Source: Gemmatimonadota bacterium (lineage in GTDB: Bacteria; Gemmatimonadota; Gemmatimonadetes; Gemmatimonadales; GWC2-71-9). From it: DNA of 5,677 nt. The position numbers and the translations under genes were made by a program. The stretch spans positions 1-5,677 of the forward strand of contig JAOTWK010000250.1 of the NCBI GenBank assembly GCA_029862935.1. The letters are read 5' to 3'. The notes under the pieces were generated by a model. It was not told where the DNA came from. It made no database searches and saw only the letters and a program-made list of their open reading frames with translations. Shown one piece after another: positions 1-4,568 of the stretch; position 1 is the first letter of the stretch, and each line of letters starts with the position of its first letter.

Positions 1-5
1 ACGAT

Positions 6-8
6 TAG
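6..8 (+). other. In-frame TAG inside the response-regulator receiver domain
   Basis: Read in the regulator's frame, positions 3-23 encode Asp-STOP-Val-Thr-Lys-Pro-Phe. OmpR-family receivers normally read Asp-Asp-Tyr-x-x-Lys-Pro-Phe here. Changing base 8 from G to C turns TAG into TAC (Tyr) and restores the expected motif, so a single substitution is enough to explain the stop. The stop is seen directly. Whether it is a true nonsense mutation or an error near a contig edge cannot be told from this window. Confidence 0.8.
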
Positions 9-386
9 GTCACCAAGCCGTTCGCATTCGAGGAAGTGCTGGCGCGTGTCGAGGCGTTAAGTCGGCGACCGAAGGAAATCCAGTCACCCGTCATCGATGT
101 CGCCGATCTCGCGATCGATACCGGGAAGCACGAAGTCTCGCGCAGGGGTACGATGCTCGACCTCACCCCCAAGGAGTACACGGTGCTCGAGTATCTCGCG
201 CGGAACGCGGGTCGGGTGATGTCGCGAACGCTGATCACTGAGTACGCGTGGGACTATCACTTCGACCCTGGCACCAACATCGTCGACGTCGTGATCAATC
301 GCCTGCGGAAGAAAGTCGATCAAGGGTTCGAGCTCAAGTTGATCCACACCGTCCGCGGCGTTGGGTACGTGTTGAAGGCGGAGTAA
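9..386 (+). CDS. OmpR-family response regulator, C-terminal part (5' end outside window, upstream in-frame stop)
   Basis: This is the DNA-binding half of a two-component response regulator; when phosphorylated by its kinase it would act as a transcription factor. The reading frame enters from the left edge. Codons 9-35 give VTKPFAFEE, the end of a receiver domain with the conserved Lys-Pro pair (Lys at 15-17). A linker follows, then an OmpR/PhoB winged helix: LTPKEYTVLEYLARNAGRV, a recognition helix at 273-320 (TNIVDVVINRLRKKVD), and the wing hairpin at 336-374 (KLIHTVRGVGYVL). The wing and the WDYHFDPGTN segment look most like the CusR/QseB branch. The phospho-acceptor Asp lies outside the window. 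A TAG at 6-8 interrupts the same frame just before this segment. Initiation at the GTG at 36 would give a 116-residue DNA-binding domain without a receiver, but I see no strong ribosome-binding site for it. The histidine kinase starts 5 nt after the TAA, so the pair is co-transcribed. Confidence 0.9.
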   Translation, partial: VTKPFAFEEVLARVEALSRRPKEIQSPVIDVADLAIDTGKHEVSRRGTMLDLTPKEYTVLEYLARNAGRVMSRTLITEYAWDYHFDPGTNIVDVVINRLRKKVDQGFELKLIHTVRGVGYVLKAE

Positions 387-391
387 CTGCG

Positions 392-1831
392 ATGCGGACC
401 ATCCGCGGGCGCCTCGCCGTGGGATACGCGGCACTGCTGGGCGCCACCATCCTGCTGTTTGCCGCCATCACCTACGTCGTCCAGGGTTCGGGTGCGTTTG
501 GTGACCTGGACACGCGCGTTCAGGTGGAATCCAGCCTCATCAACGGGATCGTCAGCGAAGCGTTTCGAGCGCGTGACAGCGTCGTCAGTCCGGATCTGCA
601 GACCGGGGATCTTGTGCTGATTCCTGAAGTCGCCTCATTGTTGGAGGGGGTCCCCGGCTTCGTCGTCGTGCTCGGTCGCGCGCGGCGCGTGCTCTACTTG
701 TCTGCCGAGGCACGGGGACTGCCCGCGCAGCCGGTGCTCGCGCTGATCGACGCTGCCGAGCGCCCCGACCTGCGGCAGCGCCCTGGGATGGCGGACCTCG
801 GAGCGCCGGTGGGGCGGGTCCGCCTGTTCGTCCGACCCATTGTCAACGCGGGGGACGACGTCACAGGCGTCGTTTCAGCGGTTCCAGCCTCCGGATTTGT
901 GCCGCTGCTCGCCGCCATGCTGTGGACGGCACCGTTCGTCATCGCGGCATCGTTGTTCGTTGCCTTCACCATGATTGTGCGAAATCTCAAGCCGGTGGAG
1001 AACATCGTCGACGAAGTCGAAGCGATCACCGACGGACGAAGCCTCCATCGACGGGTGGCGCAACTCCAGGCGCACGACGAACTGGCACGGCTCACGGTGA
1101 CCCTCAACCGGATGCTTGCTCGGTTGGAGCGGAGCTTTTCCATGATGCGTCGGTTCACGGCCGACGCGAGTCACGAGCTCAAGACGCCCCTTACGGTCCT
1201 CCGGTCCGGGATCGAGCGGTCGATCACCCATCCCGAGACCCCCGCGGACGTGATGGCAACCCTCGAGGAAACACTGCTCGAGGTGAACCGTATGACGGAA
1301 ATGGTCGACTCGCTGTTGACGTTGGCGCGCGTCGACGAGGGCCGGGCGCAACTCCACCTCGACGAAGTCGACCTCAGGGAGATGCTCGCGGAATTGGCGG
1401 AAACCGCGAGCATTCTCGGTGAGCAGCGCTCCGTCAACGTGTCGGTGACGGTGCCCGACGAGACCATCGAGATGCGCGTGGATCGGAGTCGGGTGCGGCA
1501 ACTGCTCACCAATCTCCTCACCAACGCGATCAAGTACACGCCTGCGGGCGGGACCGTCAGCATCGAGTCCGCGATCGAGGACGGGCAGATCGTGTTTACG
1601 GTGAAAGATTCGGGCATTGGGATCGCGCCTGGGGACTTGCCCCACATCTTCGACCGGTTTTGGCGTGCCGATCCGGCGAGGAGCCGGACCAGCAGCCGGC
1701 CGGGGACTGGGCTCGGTCTTGCCATCTCCAAATGGATTGCCGAAGCACACGGTGGGACGATCGAGGCGCAGAGCCGACCAGGACGCGGCACGACGGTGAC
1801 CGTTCGCGTGCCCCTCGAGCCTCAGGAATAG
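392..1831 (+). CDS. Membrane sensor histidine kinase (HAMP-HisKA-HATPase)
   Basis: This 479-residue inner-membrane kinase should autophosphorylate on His and pass phosphate to the regulator just upstream. TM1 is at about residues 10-30, a periplasmic sensor region of about 138 residues follows, and TM2 is at about 170-196. HAMP spans about 197-248 (Pro201, DEVEAITDG). The H-box FTADASHELKTPL has phospho-acceptor His261. The N-box LLTNAIKYTP has Asn378, the G1 box DSGIGI has Asp406, the F-box is FDRFW, and the G2 box GTGLGLA starts at Gly438. All catalytic boxes look intact. The H-box wording and overall layout resemble CusS/QseC-type kinases rather than PhoR, and no cytoplasmic PAS is seen. 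The ATG at 392 is chosen because GGCGGAG (377-383) lies 8 nt upstream and TM1 then starts near residue 10. A GTG at 248 in the same frame would overlap the regulator and add 48 unsupported residues. I do not recognise the sensor domain, so the stimulus is unknown. Confidence 0.95.
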   Translation: MRTIRGRLAVGYAALLGATILLFAAITYVVQGSGAFGDLDTRVQVESSLINGIVSEAFRARDSVVSPDLQTGDLVLIPEVASLLEGVPGFVVVLGRARRVLYLSAEARGLPAQPVLALIDAAERPDLRQRPGMADLGAPVGRVRLFVRPIVNAGDDVTGVVSAVPASGFVPLLAAMLWTAPFVIAASLFVAFTMIVRNLKPVENIVDEVEAITDGRSLHRRVAQLQAHDELARLTVTLNRMLARLERSFSMMRRFTADASHELKTPLTVLRSGIERSITHPETPADVMATLEETLLEVNRMTEMVDSLLTLARVDEGRAQLHLDEVDLREMLAELAETASILGEQRSVNVSVTVPDETIEMRVDRSRVRQLLTNLLTNAIKYTPAGGTVSIESAIEDGQIVFTVKDSGIGIAPGDLPHIFDRFWRADPARSRTSSRPGTGLGLAISKWIAEAHGGTIEAQSRPGRGTTVTVRVPLEPQE

Positions 1832-1843
1832 CGGCCCGAGGGG
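1811..1843 (+). other. Inverted repeat spanning the kinase stop codon
   Basis: CCCCTCG (1811-1817) and CGAGGGG (1837-1843) are perfect 7-bp complements enclosing the kinase's TAG stop, with a 19-nt loop. No T-run follows, so this is not a standard intrinsic terminator. It may be an mRNA 3'-end structure, or chance in GC-rich DNA. A second imperfect GC-rich inverted repeat (about 1855-1885: CGGGA at 1858-1862 with TCCCG at 1876-1880, flanked by CGG/CCG) also lacks a T-run. Confidence 0.35.
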
Positions 1844-1899
1844 TGGGTTGCGGCCGGCGGGATCGCGGTGCACATTCCCGCGCCGATGGCCACGCGCGG

Positions 1900-1928
1900 C
1901 TGTCATTCGTTTGTCACCGTTCTGTAAT
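1900..1928 (+). promoter_or_regulatory. Triple direct repeat resembling a Pho box (OmpR/PhoB-family operator)
   Basis: Three 7-bp repeats start at 1900, 1911 and 1922: CTGTCAT, TTGTCAC and CTGTAAT, each separated by 4 bp, giving exact 11-bp periodicity. The first two have the form of the E. coli PhoB box (7-bp half-sites, 4-bp spacer); from memory, their half-sites equal those of the phoA box. The third differs from CTGTCAT by one base. The site lies 94 bp before the GTG of the first TonB gene, in the gap after the two-component system, so it is placed to control the TonB-ExbB-ExbD cluster. The binder could be a PhoB encoded elsewhere or the CusR-like regulator at the window's left end. The repeat is seen directly; the regulator is inferred. 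Confidence 0.7.
1900..1928 (+). promoter_or_regulatory. Possible sigma70-type promoter overlapping the repeats
   Basis: CTGTCA (1900-1905, 4/6 to TTGACA) and TGTAAT (1923-1928, 5/6 to TATAAT) are 17 bp apart, which fits a housekeeping-type promoter whose -35 and -10 fall in the first and third repeats. Transcription would then begin near 1935 and leave a leader of roughly 85 nt. If instead the repeats serve as an activator box with the -10 further downstream, I see no convincing -10 at the usual distance after repeats 2 and 3. The promoter is therefore placed in this region, but its exact elements are uncertain. Confidence 0.4.
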
Positions 1929-1944
1929 GTGGAAGTAAGCGTGA

Positions 1945-1999
1945 TGCCCGACTTGCTGGTAGCGGAGCCCCATGTTTTGGGGGTAGTTTGAATCGGGCA
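1945..1999 (+). other. Nested inverted repeats in the leader of the TonB-ExbB-ExbD transcript
   Basis: TGCCCGA (1945-1951) is the exact complement of TCGGGCA (1993-1999). Inside it CCCCA (1968-1972) pairs with TGGGG (1978-1982) around a 5-nt loop (TGTTT). The outer 7-bp stem and inner 5-bp hairpin would form an elongated or branched 5' leader ending 12 nt before the Shine-Dalgarno. The layout could support post-transcriptional control, but it does not match a riboswitch class I recognise. No T-tract follows, so it is not an obvious attenuator. Confidence 0.4.
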
Positions 2000-2010
2000 A
2001 ACGTGCAGCT

Positions 2011-2015
2011 GGAGG
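2011..2015 (+). promoter_or_regulatory. Shine-Dalgarno that fixes the GTG start of the first TonB gene
   Basis: GGAGG lies 6 nt before the GTG at 2022. It supports this start over the in-frame ATG at 2088, which would remove the charged N-terminus and cut into the membrane anchor. Confidence 0.8.
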
Positions 2016-2021
2016 TGCCGC

Positions 2022-2741
2022 GTGTTTGATAATTTGGTCGAGTCCAATCGAAAAGGTAGACGCGACGTCAAAGGCGTCATCGGCGGAATGTTCACGTCGA
2101 CGATCGTGCAGACGCTGTTGATCGGCGGTGCCATTTACGCGACCATGGGTGTCGCGCAGGAATCGCAGTCGGTCGACATCGACACCATCATGCTGGTGAT
2201 GGACGAGCCGGATCAGGAGCCGGAGGAGGAGCCTGACGAGCCGCCACCGGTCGTCACCTCGCTCAATCCGCCGCCGAAGGGCTTCCAAGTCCTGACGGCG
2301 CCGATAGATATCCCCACTGAGATCCCGCCGATCAACCTCGAGGAGCGCTTCGACCCGCGGGACTACAGCGGCGTAGGGGTCGAGGGCGGTGTGTTCCAGG
2401 GTGTCGAGGGCGGAACTGGGCCGGTCGATCTGACCCAGGTGTTTGCTGAGGCCGTGGTGGACGAGGTGCCCGAGCGGATTTCCTGTCCGTTACCCGAGTA
2501 TCCTCGCATGATGCAGCAGGCGAACATCGAGGGACAGGTCTTGCTGCAGTTCGTCGTGGAGACAGACGGTCACGTGAATCCCAGTTCGATTGAGTCGCTC
2601 AACTCATCGCACAAAGCCTTTGAAGGCCCGGCAAGAGACATGATTTCCAAGTGTCTGTTCCGGCCGGGGCGCGTGCGTGCAAGCCCGGTGCGGGTGTTGG
2701 TGCAGATGCCGATCATTTTCAACCTGGCCGGGCGTCGGTAG
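2022..2741 (+). CDS. Energy transducer TonB (acidic/proline linker type)
   Basis: This 239-residue TonB-like protein should carry energy from the ExbB-ExbD motor across the periplasm to outer-membrane receptors. A basic N-terminus (residues 9-17) precedes one membrane anchor at about 18-44. Then come an acidic proline stretch at 61-76 (EPDQEPEEEPDEPPP), a proline/glycine spacer (NPPPKGFQV; GVEGG repeats at 119-131), and a TonB C-terminal domain at about 152-236 with PLPEYPRMMQQANIEGQV and FRPGRV. The YP and the G-x-V strand are typical of the family. Two features stand out. The anchor has no His: Gln30 sits where the TonB family usually has its functional membrane His. Two cysteines (Cys155, Cys211) lie in the periplasmic domain. 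The protein starts with GTG. It is first in the cluster, 68 nt before exbB. The N-terminus and GGTGPVDL motif resemble Gemmatimonadota TonB proteins. The substrate receptor is unknown. Confidence 0.9.
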   Translation: MFDNLVESNRKGRRDVKGVIGGMFTSTIVQTLLIGGAIYATMGVAQESQSVDIDTIMLVMDEPDQEPEEEPDEPPPVVTSLNPPPKGFQVLTAPIDIPTEIPPINLEERFDPRDYSGVGVEGGVFQGVEGGTGPVDLTQVFAEAVVDEVPERISCPLPEYPRMMQQANIEGQVLLQFVVETDGHVNPSSIESLNSSHKAFEGPARDMISKCLFRPGRVRASPVRVLVQMPIIFNLAGRR

Positions 2742-2776
2742 CGGCCAGACATGTCGATAGAGAGAACCTGAGCTTT

Positions 2777-2798
2777 TCCAACTAGCTCCAACTGGAGG
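2777..2798 (+). promoter_or_regulatory. exbB ribosome-binding region with short repeat
   Basis: GGAGG (2794-2798) lies 11 nt before the exbB ATG, slightly farther than usual. TCCAACT occurs twice (2777-2783 and 2787-2793), and CTCC (2786-2789) could pair with GGAG (2794-2797) through a 4-nt loop, partly hiding the site. The structure is weak (4 bp). The rest of the 68-nt gap after the first TonB gene (2742-2809) shows no promoter or terminator I can support. Confidence 0.45.
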
Positions 2799-2809
2799 CC
2801 CACGAAACC

Positions 2810-3553
2810 ATGGAAGTCTCACTACTAACACTGTGGAACGACGCGGGTTGGTTCGCGCGCGGAATCATCATCCTCCTGGGTGTCATGTCCATCTTCTCGC
2901 TTGGTGTCGGCGCCCAGAAGTGGTGGCGGTTCCGCAAGAGCATGAAGGAAACGAGAAAGTTCGCTCCCGAGTTCGCGCGCTTCCTGCAAGAGGAGCAGCT
3001 CGATCAGGCGATCGCTGTGGCCGAGAAGCAGAAGGTCTCCCACGTGGCACGCGTGCTCGGTGAGGCGCTGGCAGAGGTGAAGCCGCTGTTGCGCGATCGG
3101 GCGACCATCACGAGCGGGGACATCAACTCGGCTGAGCGCGCCATCGAGCGGCAGATGCTCATTCTGTTGTCGGAGCTGAAGCGTGGCCTGGCCATCCTCG
3201 CCACCGTCGGCTCGACCGCGCCGTTCGTCGGCCTGCTCGGCACGACGATGGGGATCGTGAACTCCTTTACCGGGATGGCCGAGTCCGGTTCGGGTGGTCT
3301 GGCAGCCGTGTCGGCGGGTATCGCTGAGGCGCTGATCACCACCGCCTTCGGGCTCGCCGTCGCGATTCCGGCCGTGTGGCTGTACAACTACTTCCAGACC
3401 AAGGTCGAGAACTTGACCGTGGAGATGACCTACACGTCGAAAGAGCTGATCGACTTCCTCATCAAGAGCGTCGGCAGCGAGTTCGGTCGGTCGATCTTCA
3501 CGAAGGAGTTCAAAGCTCAGCAGGCCGCGTCCACCGGCCAAATCAGTCAGTAG
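2810..3553 (+). CDS. exbB: ExbB/TolQ/MotA-family proton-channel subunit
   Basis: This 247-residue polytopic inner-membrane protein is the pentameric stator that, with ExbD, uses the proton gradient to drive TonB. Its length matches E. coli ExbB (about 244). TM1 is at about 15-36 (FARGIIILLGVMSIFSLGVG). A cytoplasmic loop of about 90 residues follows, including the helical segment EEQLDQAIAVAEKQ. TM2 is at about 127-150, in the signature STAPFVGLLGTTMGIVNSF (135-153). TM3 is at about 170-195, in GIAEALITTAFGLAVAIP. Glu173, Thr145 and Thr178 correspond to conserved polar channel residues of the family. The C-terminal tail is cytoplasmic. The ATG at 2810 has GGAGG 11 nt upstream and gives a normal N-terminus. 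exbD1 follows after 41 nt. TolQ is a close relative, but the flanking TonB-type arms and the lack of tolB or pal in view favour ExbB. Confidence 0.95.
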   Translation: MEVSLLTLWNDAGWFARGIIILLGVMSIFSLGVGAQKWWRFRKSMKETRKFAPEFARFLQEEQLDQAIAVAEKQKVSHVARVLGEALAEVKPLLRDRATITSGDINSAERAIERQMLILLSELKRGLAILATVGSTAPFVGLLGTTMGIVNSFTGMAESGSGGLAAVSAGIAEALITTAFGLAVAIPAVWLYNYFQTKVENLTVEMTYTSKELIDFLIKSVGSEFGRSIFTKEFKAQQAASTGQISQ

Positions 3554-3594
3554 TCTTGGTAGCGCGTACTCTGCTGAACAGGAGTAGCTGACCA

Positions 3595-4056
3595 ATGGGT
3601 ATGCAAGTAGGCGGTGGCGGAAGCGTCAAGTCGGAGCCCAACGTGGTCCCGATGATCGACATCATGCTGGTGCTCTTGATCATCTTCATGATCGTGACGC
3701 CAGTCATTACAGCCGGTTTCCAGGCCCAGATGCCGATGGGCCGGAACGTCGAGGCGCGTCCCGAGGATCCGGGTGATGTCGTGTTGGGACTGGACGAAAA
3801 CGGCCAGTTCTATCTGGATCCCGGGACTGGAAGCATCGGTATGGTGCCGGAAGGGCAACTCGGTACGGTCCTCTCGCAGGTGTTCGGAGACCGCACCACG
3901 GACAAGATCCTCTATTTCCGGGCCGACCAGAATCTTCCGTTTGGACGGGTTCAGGAGGCGATCGAGACGGCGCGCGCATCCGGCGTGCGGGTCCTGGCGG
4001 CCGTGACCGATGAGATCCGTGACGAAGCAGGGATCCTCGGTCGAGTGGGGAGGTGA
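3595..4056 (+). CDS. exbD: ExbD/TolR-family protein, first of two
   Basis: This 153-residue single-span protein is a partner of ExbB: its membrane helix sits in the ExbB pore and its periplasmic domain engages TonB. The N-terminus has a short glycine run (residues 6-9), then SEPNVVPMIDIMLVLLIIFM. Asp22 is the proton-carrying aspartate at the start of the helix (E. coli ExbD Asp25). The periplasmic domain (about 45-150) ends in the usual alpha/beta pattern, with ILYFRADQNLPFGRVQEAIETARASGVRVL. AGGAG-type Shine-Dalgarno sequence (3580-3584) lies 10 nt before the ATG; a second ATG at 3601 is also possible. The stop lies 3 nt before exbD2, and the exbD2 Shine-Dalgarno is inside this gene's end, so translation is probably coupled. 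Confidence 0.95.
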   Translation: MGMQVGGGGSVKSEPNVVPMIDIMLVLLIIFMIVTPVITAGFQAQMPMGRNVEARPEDPGDVVLGLDENGQFYLDPGTGSIGMVPEGQLGTVLSQVFGDRTTDKILYFRADQNLPFGRVQEAIETARASGVRVLAAVTDEIRDEAGILGRVGR

Positions 4057-4059
4057 GTC

Positions 4060-4485
4060 ATGGCACTCAACCTTCCTGAAGCAGTCTCAGAGCCCACGAG
4101 TGAGCCAAATGTCGTTCCGATGATCGACATTCTGCTGGTGCTCCTCATCATCTTCATGATGCAGGTGCCGCTTGCACGAAAAGCGATGGACGTGCAGGTG
4201 CCTCCGGACATCCGGAGCCAACAGCAATCTGCTGGGCCGAGCAACAACATTGTGCTCGAGCTCATGGCCGACGGGTCGTACGAGATCAACAAGGAACCCG
4301 TCGCCAGGAGCCAACTGGATGCCCGGTTTCACTCGATCTACGACAATCGGCCGGCCAAGCTGTTGTTCGTCAAGTCGGCACCGAATCGGACCTATCAAGA
4401 GGTCGTCGAAGCCATGGATATTGCCCGTGGGGCAGGGGTCCAGGTGCTCGGCTTTACGCCACCGGATCAGCCGACCGGGAACTAG
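4060..4485 (+). CDS. exbD: ExbD/TolR-family protein, second of two
   Basis: This 141-residue ExbD paralogue is next to exbD1. The membrane segment SEPNVVPMIDILLVLLIIFM (residues 14-33) is almost identical to that of exbD1, and the critical Asp23 is kept. The periplasmic domain differs (NNIVLELMADGSYEINKEPV; KLLFVKSAPNRTYQEVVEAMDIARGAGVQVLGF). The two proteins have therefore diverged mainly where they meet TonB or peptidoglycan, while sharing the channel helix. ATG 4060 has an ideal GGAGG (4049-4053) 6 nt upstream. Such tandem exbD pairs are common in several diderm phyla; whether the two form a mixed complex is not known from sequence. Confidence 0.95.
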   Translation: MALNLPEAVSEPTSEPNVVPMIDILLVLLIIFMMQVPLARKAMDVQVPPDIRSQQQSAGPSNNIVLELMADGSYEINKEPVARSQLDARFHSIYDNRPAKLLFVKSAPNRTYQEVVEAMDIARGAGVQVLGFTPPDQPTGN

Positions 4486-4511
4486 GTCCTTCGTCCCTCG
4501 GACGTGGGAAG

Positions 4512-4550
4512 CGGGCGCGGAGGGCCGAAACTGGAAGGCCTCCGCGCCCG
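4512..4550 (+). other. Strong 12-bp GC-rich stem between exbD2 and the second TonB gene
   Basis: CGGGCGCGGAGG (4512-4523) and CCTCCGCGCCCG (4539-4550) are perfect 12-bp complements with a 15-nt loop. No T-run follows (next bases TGGTGTACTA), so this is not a canonical intrinsic terminator. It may mark the 3' end of a processed exbB-exbD message, damp read-through, or stabilise the upstream mRNA. A smaller hairpin, CGTCC-CTC-GGACG (4492-4504), lies just before it. No separate promoter for the next gene is evident in the 83-nt gap. Confidence 0.6.
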
Positions 4551-4568
4551 TGGTGTACTAGAAAGGTT

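Noticed and set aside
248..391. 48-codon N-terminal extension of the kinase from GTG 248
   Set aside because: It overlaps the regulator's DNA-binding domain, encodes Arg-rich shadow sequence, and the ATG at 392 has a good ribosome-binding site and places TM1 properly.
9..1831. Calling the two-component system PhoB-PhoR because of the nearby Pho-like box
   Set aside because: The kinase lacks a cytoplasmic PAS and has CusS/QseC-type wording in its H-box, and the regulator's wing looks CusR-like. The box alone does not identify the pair.
875..2134. Long antisense open frame (419 codons) opposite the kinase and the operator region
   Set aside because: High-GC coding DNA commonly leaves open antisense frames. 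The + strand has all kinase motifs intact, the antisense product shows no recognisable domain, and it would run through the operator and leader.
2825..3595. Antisense open frame (256 codons) opposite exbB
   Set aside because: exbB is unmistakable on the + strand; the antisense product is charged low-complexity sequence without membrane or domain signals.
4512..4550. Canonical intrinsic terminator at the 12-bp stem
   Set aside because: The stem is strong, but no T-run follows, so only a structural or processing role is claimed.
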